Below, piece after piece: positions 46,178 to 58,867 of a stretch of DNA of 64,000 bases. The position numbers were made by a program, and so were the translations under genes. Source of the stretch: Spinacia oleracea (lineage: Eukaryota; Streptophyta; Magnoliopsida; Caryophyllales; Amaranthaceae); contig NC_079492.1 in assembly GCF_020520425.1 (NCBI RefSeq), positions 113,495,157 through 113,559,156 on the forward strand. Reading direction: 5' to 3'. The notes beneath the pieces are model-generated. The model had not been told where the DNA came from, did no database searches, and worked only from the letters and a program-made list of their open reading frames with translations. Position 1 is the stretch's first letter. Every line of letters starts with the position of its first letter.

Positions 46178-47596
46178 TGTCGGAAAATTAACAGCTTTTT
46201 GATCGAGTTTCTTTGGCAAATCTTTCGAATTGACTGGGGGGGATAATAGGCTCAATTTCAGAAATTCAGTGAGTGATAAATCCCAAATTTGTCACCATCC
46301 AGTTTCACCGCCCAAATAATGAGGTTTGTTATTAGCTATGCTGGGGTTTCGCATTGAGCTTCGCTTATTCCTTAGGGACAATGATAGTGCGAAATATGGT
46401 TTATACACCCGGGTGCACAATAATCACTATGCACCCTATTTTTAAAATAACATATAGTTCAAATGCAAAGAATATATCATTCATATCCATAGAACATATG
46501 CTAAATGAACATATAGTTCAAATTCATAGTACATATGTTGCAAATATTTCATTTACATATATACATTGAAATCATTCTTCATGTTCTTTAGATACTTAAC
46601 AAATGTTCTTCAGGGTGCACCATGAGCACTGTGCACCCGGGTGTATAATCCAAATTGTGATGATCGAGTAAGGGTTGGTAACCCCTTTTAATATTAAATT
46701 TTGATTGGTTACAAATGCATTGAAACTTTACATATAACACTCTCTCTTCAATTAATTATGTTTATATATTATTTTATGTTATATGTATCTTAGGGGTTGT
46801 CAACCCTTAGGGTCAACCAAATATTTTCCATTCTTTAGGGCCACAGTCAAAAATATCCAATAAACTCAGGCCATATTCCACATCGGTTATGTTTTTTTTT
46901 TTTAGTGAGTCACAAAGGCAGAGAAAGTAAAGTAGTAGTGGTTGGCTTTTGAGAGGGTTTCTAAACAGCAGATGGCTTGTTAGTTGTTATCAAATTAGAC
47001 AAAGTCATTAAATACAATATTTTTTTAGTACCAACGAAGAGTATGTCAGTACCAATAACATAAGTGTCTCTTATTGGTACTAATTAGCAGCGTATTGGTA
47101 GACCAATAACACACTAATTATTACCGATATCAAATCAATCAATAACAAGTCACTTGCGTCCATTTTGGACACAAGTCACTTTGGATATAGACTTCCTCAA
47201 CTCTTGATGCCTTGAGGGTGGTGTACCGTAAATGTAGTTATAGTCGTGAAGGTGTCGATAAGATATACGGAGTAACGTGTTTCACTAACTATTTGTTAGC
47301 TATCTTCGTGGATAGAAGATAATAAAGCTTTATTGATTTTGAGCAATATAAATTACATAATACAACTATACTTCGTAGATAATTTATACAATACTCTCAA
47401 AACACATTTGTAAAAATATCTAGACCCTCATGTTGAGTTGTTCGAATGAAACTTAACCGATTCAAGGAAATACTCTAAACACTATTCATTACCACTAATA
47501 AGGATGGTGTTAGGTGAGAAGCTTATAGAGATTAAAAATCAAGTTTAGCCATGACCGCATGAAATTGCATTACTACGAAGATCTTATATACTAGTT
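46178..47596. other. SWC6 upstream region and non-genic sequence
   Basis: Contains the MITE (46398-46651), then AT-rich sequence with no supportable gene. 'Accaataa' motifs recur near 47030-47120, and a T-run lies at 46892-46903. Confidence 0.5.
46398..46651. mobile_element. MITE with long terminal inverted repeats
   Basis: Imperfect terminal inverted repeats of about 40 bp: left GG-T-TTATACACCCGGGTGC from 46398, right the complement ending at 46651, both continuing inward to a 'tgcaccct' block. The ~170-bp interior is AT-rich with repeated 'acatatagttcaaat' segments and no ORF of note. No clear target duplication was found, so the superfamily is unassigned. It lies about 220 bp upstream of the SWC6 start codon. 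Confidence 0.75.
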
Positions 47597-49947
47597 GTAG
47601 ACACCAAATTTTCCTAAAGTCTGATGACGACACCACCAATAGATGTGGGCGATTGATCTCTAAGCACAAGCGACCGGTTGCAAAGGACATAATTCAATTC
47701 AATTCCGATCTTTCGTTCAAAACTCAAGTACAAAATCCAAATCAAACACAATTCCAATTCAAACCACATCCTAACTCCAAAATTCAAATTATGTTTCCTA
47801 ATTCAAAGCTCCACAAATTCAATCCCAAGTTCGATTTCCAATCTGATCTTCCAATACAAAGATGCACTTCTCGGGCCCAAATCCTAATCTCGAACCCCAA
47901 TTGAAGTTCAAACACATTTCCAAGGTTAATTTGCAAAATCTGATGCCATAACTGAACTACGAGGCACGATTCCACTCAAAATCATATAAATACTTGTGAA
48001 AACGAGAGTCGGTCCCAAACTCGAACAAACCCTGGCCCCGGTTTCGAAACCCGAGCAAAAAGCAATTTCGTGAACCTTTTTTGAACTTGTGATACACTTC
48101 TCCTAAAAATGTCACTTTCAAGTCGCAAATATTTTATTTCCTTGCCAACCAAGCAAGGACACAAAGCATCAAGCAAACAATGAAAAACATGCTTCACGAC
48201 CGAACCTAAACCAGACAGTTTTGTGTCGAGAAGCGTGCAGCCCTATCCCAGGCGCACCAAGGCACTTGCACCAGGTGCACATGCCACCACCTCCTCACAC
48301 CTTATAATTAAACACTATAAATATCCCCCTTTTCCCACTTCAAATGAGAGGGCAAGACACAAAAACACATCAGCAAAGCCCTACCCATTTCCAAACACAA
48401 AACTCTTCAAAATTGAATCTTCAAAGCTCTTCAAAATTCAATCTTCCAAACTCTTCAGAATTCAATCATACAAACCCTTCGAGATTCAGGCTCATTATTT
48501 TAATATCCTAAGAAATTTAGGAGTCCAAGCTTGGAGATTAATCAACACCTAATTCTAGGTAAATTTCCGGGACTCTTCCACATCTACACTTCTACCTTTC
48601 ATTGCATTTCACTTTTTTGCTTACTTTGTTCAATTCCAGGGGTGTTCATGATGAGTTCATAACTCACATGAACTAGGAAAATATGCAATCTTAAGAGTAA
48701 TATTTGGATGGACTTCACCTTTGAAGTTCCCTTCAAATGATCTTCCATACTCTTCTTACGATTTCAAGTTACAATTTTTCAAAAACCCTTTTCAAAAACA
48801 AAATTAGTAAAAAAGAATTCACTCTTGAGAACTCTCTTTTACAACAATCATCATACAATTTCAATTCCAAAATACAATTTTTCATAAGTTCAAGGATGTT
48901 TGAAGATGTGCAAACCCATCTTCAAACTAGAACTCATGAACTTCAAGTTTCATGTTCAACTTTCAAAATGTTCAAGGATGTTTAAATGAGAGAAACCTCT
49001 CTTTAAACTGGAATTTTTCAACATTTGGAGCATATTAAAGTTAGAGTTTTTCATGCTTGAATCAACTCTTCTTTAAATCCCTAAGCCTCATATTTCAAGT
49101 TCTAATTTCAAGTTCAATTTACAAGTTCAAGTACAAAATTAATGGTACTTTTTAGTGAGAAATCTCACTTTAAAGTTAGATTCATACAAATTTTGATAGC
49201 ATTCAAGGGAAAACATGTCATGCTTGAACATTATTTTTCCCTTTGAATTTCTAGTCTCCAAACTTGCACTTTTCAATTACTTTTGCAATCTAGATTGTTT
49301 GTGCTTTAACTTTCTTATTTAAGCTCTTATTTCAATTCTTGCACCCTTTACAATTAATTTTGGTTGCACCTAGTCCTTCTAGATGGTGTATAATTTTCTT
49401 TATGCACCTTTACACTACTCTTGTGGTGGTTTCTTACTTGCTTTCATCACCTTCCCATGCTAATACAAGGCCATAAAAACAAGATCGCGCTTAACAAGAT
49501 AGTTTTTGGACAAACCGGCCTAGGTTCCTATTAATTTGATTAAAGCGAAGCGATCACCATATTCTAGAAATACAATGTTCTAAACATGCATGCTCACCTG
49601 TCAAAGTAGTATCACGCTAGGATTTTCTACATGAAAACGATATTTGTATTGAATATTTCCATGGTAAAATAAATTTAAATAAGTGTCTCATTCCCAAATC
49701 TGAATCTCTATTCGGTTTCGATTCTATTGTCTTATCCAAAGAGTCATGGTCTTTTCAAACCGAATCTTATATATGTGGTGCCTAATCCTTTCGAAATTCA
49801 ATGTTCGATGCCGTAGGGGCACCCATTTTTATTGAATTTCGATTTTCAAATGTTCAAAAACCGATTAACGTCACTAAACATGATTCTTGTATTTGGCTCC
49901 CCTTTGAAGGTGGGATTGTAAAAAATCAAGTCAACTATTGTCAATCA
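47597..49947 (+). repeat. LTR-like AT-rich repeat, unclassified
   Basis: Starts TGTAGACACC, the same ten bases that begin the LTRs of A, B and D, but the rest differs. It contains a TATA box (tataaatat, 48316-48324) and 'aattcaa'-rich low-complexity sequence. It may be the LTR of another Tat-lineage element whose end is interrupted by element E. No PBS, PPT or partner LTR was recognised, so this is tentative. Confidence 0.35.
48403..48490. repeat. 24-bp tandem repeat
   Basis: About 3.6 copies of a 24-bp unit beginning ctcttcaaaattcaatctt (48403, 48427, 48451, 48475), diverging at the last copy. Just downstream of the TATA box of the LTR-like repeat. Confidence 0.8.
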
Positions 49948-51372
49948 TGTTAGGTTATGATTCATATGACAAACCATAAATCATGCGGAAAAACCATAAA
50001 TCCAGGAAAGCATATTATTTACACATAATCATTTAGCATAGTTTAGATGCATACACTTTGTTGCGTGCCCTCCCTAGCTGCGCCCGAACCGAACAAGAAC
50101 AAGTCTTTAGGACTCCAAGTGTCGTCCCTCCGTAGATAGTCCACAGCACGTCCGGATCCGCCTTAAGCTTGACCAACTAGGTTCGCCCTTAAGGTACTTA
50201 GAAATTTCGGCTATTGTAGGCAATTATATGACTGAATTTTTGCTCTCAAAAATCACTTTGAATACTTGAATACTTGATATAAATTATGAGCCCTTAACTC
50301 ATATTTATAGACCATGGAATAAGTAATCGAATCCTACTAGGATACAAATTAATTAAATTAGAATCCTAGTAGAATTCTTATTTAATTAATTTATCTTTTA
50401 GGATTAGGAATTTTAATCATTAAACAAATCCTATACTCTTTAGGTTTCGTATGTGAACACAAACTCTACACGAGCATGACCCGCAAGCGTGTAGGCCATG
50501 CCCGCGCACAGCCCACACGGCCGCTCGGCCCACGCGAACTACAAGCCCACGCAAGCTGCAGCAATGCTCGCAGCCCATTGCTGCGCGCGCTGCCATGGCC
50601 TGCTAGGCCTGGCCTTGCGCTGGGCCTGGCGTGGCCTTGGTTGTTCGTGTGGCGCGCTTGGCTTTCTGGGCGATGGCCTGGCTTTGTGCTGGGCCCTCGT
50701 CCGGCAGGCCTCGTCCGATGCTTATTCATACAATACGCTTCAGATTAAATTCCCGGTTCCGGAATTCATTTCCGATACGAACAATATTTAATATTTCCGA
50801 TTCCGGAATTAATTTCCGTTTCGAACAAATATTTAATATTTCCGTTTCCGGAATTATTTTCCGATTCCGATAATATTTCCGATTCTGACAATATTTCCGT
50901 TTCCGGCAATATTTCCGATTCCGGCAATATTTCCATTTCCGATAATATTTTCCGATACGTACCATGTTTCCGTTTCCGGCAACATCTACGACTTGGATAA
51001 TATTTATATTTCCGATACGATCCATATTTCCGTTTCCGACAATATCATCGTTTCCGGAGTATTCATTTCTTGCCTGTGACGATCTCAGCTCCCACTGAAA
51101 CCAAGATCCGTCGATTCTGAATATCCATAGATGGAGTATTTAATGTCATTAAATACTTGATCCGTTTACGTACTATTTGTGTGACCCTACGGGTTCAGTC
51201 AAGAGTAAGCTGTGGATTAATATCATTAATTCCACTTGAACTGAAGCGGCCTCTAGCTAGGCATTCAGCTCACTTGATCTCACTGAATTATTAACTTGTT
51301 AATTAATACTGAACCGCACTTATTAGACTTAACATAGAATGCATACTTGGACCAAGGGCATTATTTCCTTCA
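49948..51372 (-). repeat. 3' LTR of element E
   Basis: TGTTAGGT...TTCCTTCA on this strand. Contains a GC-rich segment (50466-50730) and an 18-bp minisatellite (about 50750-51060). Confidence 0.92.
50750..51060. repeat. 18-bp TTCCG minisatellite in the E 3' LTR
   Basis: Diverged tandem units of consensus caatatttccgattccgg (18 bp), with 12-bp and longer variants. Copies occur at about 59690-59995 and, more diverged, at about 61435-61690. Confidence 0.8.
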
Positions 51373-52499
51373 GTCTCCCACTTGTCCTTAGGGACAAGTG
51401 TGCATTTCCTAATTCCTTTGTCGCTCGATGCTTTCTCTTGAACATAAGGTAAGAGTTGTCATCCTTATTATGTCCAGAGGTGTTCCTCGGTTTCAGAGTT
51501 CAACTGATCAAATAAACAGATAATCATAGCCTATGATTCATCCGAGCACGGCCATGCATTTCACAGTTTCTAGCTCTCCGAGTGGCCTTGTACAACTTTT
51601 AAGCATCTCATCCCGATTTATGGAAGGACAATCCCAATCTTGCGATCTTGAGATTAGACTTCGTTTGATAGGTGATTACCTGAGCGTTGCCTTTATAGCC
51701 TCCTTTTACGGTGCGACGGTTGGTCAACGTCAAAGCAACCAGTTCTCAAACAAGTAATCTCAAATCACTCAGGTATTGAGGATTTAGTGTCTAATAATTT
51801 TAATGAAATTTACTTATGACAGATTTTCATCTCTTACAGTAAAGTTTCATAGGTCTTGTCCGATACTAGTCTTCCCAAAGTAAGTATCTATGCAAATGAT
51901 TATGACATTGCCATGTCCACATAGTTCAAGAAACAGAACTACTAGTCATCTTGCATTCTAATCGTCTAACGTTTTCTATGCGTCCAATTTTATAGAAAAC
52001 TCCGACTAGGGACCATTTTCAACCTTTGACATTCAAGTTCACTTGATAGACATTTCTTAGTCACAGGACTGGTCCTGACAGTCTATCTTGAATATATCGT
52101 CAAATTGAAGGGACTCATCATTTAATACTAAACCAAGATTAAATGGAATATGAAAATACATTTCATATATGATAAATGTTCAACCCCATTGTTTTACAGC
52201 CATGGGCCTCAAACCCATTTTTAAAACAGTTCATGGAATTCAAAGCTATGCTTGATTTCCAGTGCTACAACGTGAGTGTTGCTTCTCACTTGTTGCATAG
52301 GTTTAGTTATCACGCTTTGACAATCTTAACATCCTTTTCATCGAATGTTCTTCGAGATATGATGATAAGAACTTTTGAGTATGTTTATTTTGTGATCTAG
52401 TCTTTCTTGCTACATTAGTGGTTCTACGCATTTTTCAATGAAGAACCATTAAGTCAACAGACATGTGATCTTCTCAAGTTCAATGAAGAACTCATATAA

Positions 52500-55400
52500 A
52501 CAACTCTATTTTATTGCTTCTTAGGCAATAATTACTTTTACTTCAACTGTATAGGTTGCTAGTGATGCTTTGTTTGGATCTACTTATCCAAGCAGTTCAC
52601 AGATATGTGGAAGACTCTCCAACTATATCTTAGAACATAGAAATTATTATTTTAATTTCCCACGCAACAACACATGGTCTTCAATCCATGTTGCCATTTC
52701 AAAACACGATGCTCTTTAGCTCGTCCTTGTCAATGGTTAACTCCAAAGGGTCTTGCTTGATCCTTTGCCAGTGTTTATGCGTGTAGCATCAATATTTAGC
52801 ATATCTTTATTTCCTTGAATCAAGAACTATTCCTATGTACCTTTTCAAGTACCATAAGTGTTCTTGGTCTCAATCTAGTTGATCTTCACTTAGATCAATA
52901 GAGATTGGTATATGTTCGTCATGCCTAAAGTCATACGATACGTTTTTGGCGATCCTCATATTATATTATATACATGATAAATTCTTTTGCAGAATAATTC
53001 CCAATTGAATTCTATTCATGTAACTTTAGCTCATTCAGTTACAGTAGATACTGAATCCAACTAAATTCTTTGACATATAATATAGGTGAAGAATCTCATT
53101 AGATTCTTTGATGTTTAACTTAGTAAATGCTTATACATAGTTCAAACATTCATTACTTAGATTTATTCATATGGATCGAATATCTCCAATGGAGTCTTTC
53201 GTGTTTGATTTAGTAAATGCCATTACTAAACAATATCATAAGATCTTTGTAAATAGATCTTAATACCCAGTATGTACTAAGTTTCGCCTTGGTCCATCAT
53301 TGATGAATAATTTCAAACCTAAGTCATTAGCATTTGAATCTTATTTCACAATAGAGAGATATGTGTGATACACATAGGACCAAATAAGTTTTACGTACTC
53401 CCACTAAACTTCTTATATATCTATAAGAATCATGTATATTTTATGAAACTAAAATGCTTATTAGCTTCACTAAAATACAGTTCCAATTCCCAATTGCTTG
53501 CTTAAATCTGTACTTAGATTTTATAAGCTAGCTTTCCTTTTTCAAGCATTTATTTGGATCCACAAATCCTATGACATACCATGTACATAGTTTATTCCAA
53601 CATTTGATTGAGGAATATGTTTTTGTTATCCAATTGCTATATGTACCAATATGCAATCATTGCTTGAATTATAGACTTGAGCATTACGATTATGCATGAG
53701 GTTTCAACACAATCCACACCGTGAATTTGCTTGTAACCTTTTAGCAACTAATCTAGCTTTGTGTTGTGAACACAATTTCATGTTTGATGGTTTTTATCCT
53801 TAAAACAAACTTGCAACCAATAGGTGTGAAACTATTCTTGCAAATCAACAAAATTTCAATTTTGTCATCAAAACATTGAGTACGTTTTATGGCCTCTAAC
53901 CATTTAAAACATTTGAGTCTATATATGGCCTCTAACCATTTTAGGGAATCTGGGTTTCGTCATAGCTTTCTTACAAGTCACAAACTCATTAATCTACATG
54001 ATAATAGTTTGACTGCAAGTTGTAGGTTTCTTCACTATCTAATAGAAGAATCGCATAGCTTCAGTGACCTGAACTCCATGATTCTTCACTATTTAATAGA
54101 AGAATCTCATAGTTTCAGTGACTTGAACTCTATGCCTACTTGGGTATAGAACATCAAACAATAGAATATCAATAGCCACTTGAAAGTCCTTTGAATATTC
54201 TTTTCTCCTTGAAGCACTTGTAAAGTCTTCTAAGAGATGTCTATTCTTTAAAGCCACTTCTAAAGTCCTTAAAGAATAAGTTCGAATTTTCTGAAGCACT
54301 TCAAAAAGCCTCCGGAATGTCCGTTTATGTTTGTTGTTCGCCTCAAAAACTTCCGAGGTCTATTTTCTCCCACTTGTCATTTTGGAAACGAATCTCCAAA
54401 AGGACATTATTTCGAGCAAACAAACATTATGTTCTCAAAAATTCGTGGTAGAAACAATACCCTTGTGTCTCATTTGAATAAATCACAATGAAACATATAT
54501 ATATATACTTGGGCCTTAGTTTGTCGAATGACAAACACTAAGCTCCCACTGAGTTTTGCAACTCTCTAGATATATTTTATGAAAAGTTATTCTGAAATTA
54601 CTTTTCAATAGCTTTGACGAATTTGGTTTAGTTTGGTGGTAGTTGAGCATTTTGTTTTAGAAATTATAGGAAAAGTTTTTATGATCCATCATTGATCGAA
54701 TCAAGTACTAATTGACTTCGATTATTCCAACTAAGATATGCCATATCTTATGGACCTAGATTGTGAAATTATAACAGACAATCATTGATGATCATATTTG
54801 GTCTCAAGTAATCATCAGCATGATCTAACCTAGATCTTTATGATTTCTTGCCAAGTGGATTTTATACTTCTGAATCTTTGAACTAGCCAAACAGATTCAA
54901 CTTATATCACATTTGAGTAAATAAACCTATATTCACTCAAATCCATGTGAAATAATAAAGTCATAAAACCTTTCTTTAGCTTTGAACTCTATCGTCTAGG
55001 CGTTCTAACAATAGTTCATATTCTTTGTTACTTTCAACAAGTAAGACTAGCTTGTCTTAAGTTGATCTAGAAATCAACCAACTTTCAAAAGTCCATTAAA
55101 ATAGAGCTTGTGAATGTTAACTTGTTGATATGGTCTAAGCAACAATGCCAAAGATTAGTGAAACTCAAATCAAGGGGTTGATTTGAACCTAGTAAAGTTC
55201 TTTAAAGAGTCGTTTGTTTTAATCAAGCATATTGACTCAACCCGTAATTGACCATTTCATTCAAATAAACAAACAAACATTGTTTTTGTTTTTCTTGAAT
55301 GTGAGTCTTTCTATGTTTGAAAACAGAAATTTATGTATGCTGATTATGGAACAAAATAGCCATTAAGTTCCAGCCTTTGAAAGGACTTAAAACAACCTAG

Positions 55401-55750
55401 ATGACCCTACAGCTAATGTAGCATTGCCATGCTTCATTTCCCACTTGTAGGCCATTAGTGTAGCCTAGCTTCCATTATTTGAGTTATTACCGAAGTAAGA
55501 ACCTCAAGCGGTATATGATACCAAGGAAGTTTGATTCCTAGGTCACTTCTCTTTAAAAATAAACTTATAGGTAGAAACGGAATTGTAAATTCCTGTCATC
55601 TGTTCCTTTGTTTTCCTATTTCTTGTACCCTTTCTTATAGTCTTAAGAATTGAATTCTTTAGTGTTGACTTTTATACTTTGTTAGACATGTCCAATGTCA
55701 CCAACAAGGTTCTTTACCATTTTAATTTATGTTGAATATTTTTTTTCAAC
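52500..55750 (-). pseudogene. Element E copia pol remnant
   Basis: Minus-strand translation, ignoring stops, gives ordered copia relics. Near 55300-55480 a 'LELNGYFVP'-like segment matches the gag-pre-integrase region. At about 53620-53900 is the start of RT ('LKGYKQIHGVDCVET'-like, then 'KNIFLN'). At 53430-53620 are 'EKGKLAYKI' and 'IYKKFSGS', as in copia RT. Near 53280 a segment resembles 'YILGIKIYRD', and near 52510-52620 an RNase H relic resembles 'DSTTEAEYIA'. The YVDD box cannot be recognised. Stops are frequent in every segment. Order and strand agree with the LTR orientation. Confidence 0.6.
54028..54133. repeat. 53-bp tandem duplication
   Basis: ttcttcactat-ct/tt-aatagaag... is repeated twice (54028-54080 and 54081-54133) with a few differences, inside element E. 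Confidence 0.75.
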
Positions 55751-57480
55751 TAGATGATCTTACTAGAAGCTTCTAAAGTTCTCTAAGCATCGATCTACTC
55801 GAATGTCTAGGGACTAGACTCATTCGAGAATTAAATGGAAAAAATATTTTAGGTTGTTAACCATTGGTAAAGCTGAGCGTTTAAACTCAATGCTTTATGA
55901 TCTCAAAACTACATTGTATTTTGAATTCACAAGCACCAATTGGTTTGCCATTCGATTTTGATATTCGAAAACAACCATAAAAGTCGCTAAAAGAAACGTA
56001 CATTTTAAATTGCTCATTTTCTCTCATTTCCGTGAATCGTTCTTGGATTCACTACCAATCGAGAAAATTTACTGTTACCTTTCTAAAAGGATTTACTGCA
56101 GTGCAAGATATTTAATTATAAACAATAATTAAAACATACATTGAAGCATGCAAAGTCTAAACATTTATGATGAGTAATAACTTGAAAATTAAAGCAATCA
56201 TGCAATTTCAACAAGTTATTAGCATTTTATTCGAATTTATTGTTCCGGCAGGTGTGAATAAAATGATTCCAAGATCCTAAAATCATTGAAGAATTAAGCA
56301 CAGTTTGTCGACTTAATCCTAAAACATCTTAGGTAAGCAAAAGCCTTTTGCTAATAGTCTAGAAACTATTCTTGGTTGATAGGTACGTCTAAGAACTTAT
56401 TAGGTAAACCTATCGATTTTGCCACGACATAAAAGGACTCCTTACTTATATCGTTGAGTTTCACCAAAACTAACATGTACTCACAATTATTTACCTTGCC
56501 CCTTTAGGACCAATAAGTAACACCTCGCTGAGCGAAAACTACTACTAGATTGATGTAAAGGATATCCAAGCAAGTGTATATTTTGGCATGGCACCTTTTA
56601 ACTCAATTTTTTTTTTTAGTTTGGAACTTAAGGCTCTTACTATGTTGGTTAGATTTTAAGTGAACTAAAATCCTTAATCATGCAACATAATCAAGCTTTG
56701 ATCTCATGCATTTTAAGACATATTTAAAAGCAATAAATAACTTAAAACATGCATAAGATAAATGTGATCTAGTATGGCCCGACTTCATCTTGAAGCTTTA
56801 ACTTCAAAGTCCGTCTTGAAAATCTCCGTGGGAGGCACCATTTTCTTCAAATAGGATAAGCTATAATTAAAACTAATTACAACTATTTGATGGTACGCAG
56901 ACCATATTTGAATTGAAAAACAACTTTGGTACTTTAGACCAATTACATTCAAATTAATGGTACGCAGACCATATTTTCTATCCTATTTGGGCCAAACTAG
57001 TCACTTCATAACCTGCAAAACAGTACATATACAATATATATACCATTCACCCATTCATTATCATGAATGGCCCACATAGCTGGTTAGTAAAACACATTAT
57101 GCATCACATAAACATTTGCAGCAATTAATCAAGGGCACCAATAATCTACAAATTATTCAGTCCTTATTAATTCTAATCAAGTTGTTTTAACCTTAAGGAT
57201 TTGTAGACCTAATCAAGAGTTTATGACTAAAAAAGGGCTCCCACTTAAACCACAAATTTAATTAAAATTTAAAGCTCATATAAATTTATAATTGAATCCA
57301 AAAAGTTTAATTTAATTTCGGTCGTATTTAAATTAATTCATGATTTTAATTTTAGTAAAATAATTAGAATAAATAAAATTTATTATAATTACAATATTCA
57401 AAATTAAAATCCAAGAAAATAATTTAAATTATTAATTTTAAAATTAATTAAAATTACGTAAACAGAAAATTTCAAATTAA
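55750..57480. other. Element E 5' part without recognisable gene
   Basis: Position expected for gag (minus strand). AT-rich, stops in all frames; no gag motif recognised. 'ggtacgcagacc' occurs twice (56893-56904 and 56961-56972), marking a local duplication of about 70 bp. Confidence 0.45.
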
Positions 57481-58110
57481 AATTTCAAAACGATCTAATC
57501 GCAACGCAACAATCCCACGCAACGCACGCCCATGGGCCACACGCACACAGCCATCGCTGGCCATGTGCGCGCAGCCCATGCGCTGCGTCGCATCGCTGCT
57601 GCTCACCATCGCAAGGCATCAATCGAACACGCGAGCTGGTGCTCGCTGCGCGCGCCAGCGCTCGATGCACGCGAGCCATCGCTCGCTGCGCTCGCTTGCC
57701 AGCGCTCGATCCATGCGAGCCATCGCTCGCTGCGCGCCTGCCTTTCCCGCACGCGAGCTTGCGCTCATCGCACGAGGCAGCAGTATGCGAGCTGGCGCTC
57801 GCTGCGCGCGAGCCATCGACGCTGTGCGTAGCGCTCGTGGCACGCGAGCTTGCGCTCGCTGCGCGCGAGGCTCCGCATGCTTGCGCGAGGCAGTGCGCGC
57901 TGTGGCGCAGCACGCTTGCTGCCCACACGCGACTGCTCGTGCCTTGCTCTCGCCCCTGCCCACACGCCCATTGCTCACAGCCCACGACACAAGGCAGGGC
58001 TACTGCCTTGTGCTCGTGCACCATGCCCTTGCTCGCTGCATTCGTACCGCATGGGCGACGAGCTCCCTTGCTCGTCGTCGCATGCCCGCACTATACAACA
58101 CCCCTTAAGG
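57480..58110. repeat. GC-rich low-complexity island in element E
   Basis: A sharp GC-rich block in AT-rich surroundings, made of irregular repeats of gcgagccatcgctcgctgcg and gcgagcttgcgctcgctgcg. The units are self-complementary (GCGAGC/GCTCGC). Open frames in nearly every reading frame on both strands reflect composition, not coding. It lies in the 5' UTR of the element, upstream of where gag would be. Confidence 0.8.
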
Positions 58111-58867
58111 GTTACACGTAGCGTCCATTGCTTTGTGCGTGCAAGTTATATGAGCGAGTCGCATAAAAATTAAAAATTTATATTCAAAATTAATGACAAA
58201 TTAATAAATAATATTAATTTCATAATTTTAGGGCGAAAAAATCGAAAATTTATTATTTAATTGATTTCCGATTAACATGGATTCAAGTCTAGGTCATAAA
58301 AATTTAAAATTTAACATAAATTTACAATTTTTATGGTGGTTTTTAATCATAGGTATCTAATTAAATTATAACTAATTATGAAAATCAAATTAATTCTAAA
58401 TTATTCCAATTTTCAACAAATTAATCATAATTACAAATTAGATTGCATAATTAACAAGGCTAGGCATTCAAACTTGTTAAACATATACAGTAGGCCAATC
58501 AAAAATTCAAGATTTATCAACAAGAATCGCAAATATTTAATTTAACATCTTAAATTTACGAAATTTTGCATTCGAAAAACTAAAACCTCCGAAAAGTCAT
58601 AGTTAGGCTTCGAATTTGAGAATTCTGGGTTCGGCCGAAAATTTTAGAATGCCTTTTACATGCGGAATTGACACAAAAATCACTCGATTTGGATGAGTAA
58701 CGAAGAAACTGCCGAAAAACTGCGTACGTATAATTAAATAAACGCAATTTGCAATTAATTAACAATTACGAAAATTAATCACCCCTTTTAATTCTTGCAA
58801 ATTTGTAATATTTAACCATGTTCATGCAATTTAGATTATGAAAATAATAAGAGGCTCGTGATACCAC

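Noticed and set aside
46178..46255. In-frame upstream ATG for SWC6 (26 more residues)
   Set aside because: The family starts close to the position of 46177; the extra residues look like 5' UTR translation.
50466..51025. Open frames in the E LTRs (also 59340-59945)
   Set aside because: They follow the GC-rich cassette and the TTCCG minisatellite, whose repeat units give periodic peptides; LTR location and no start context.
57485..58173. Long overlapping open frames (up to about 180 codons) on both strands, rich in Ala, Arg, Ser and Cys
   Set aside because: They appear in nearly all frames of a GC-rich repetitive island and have no domain; GC-rich sequence lacks stop codons by composition.
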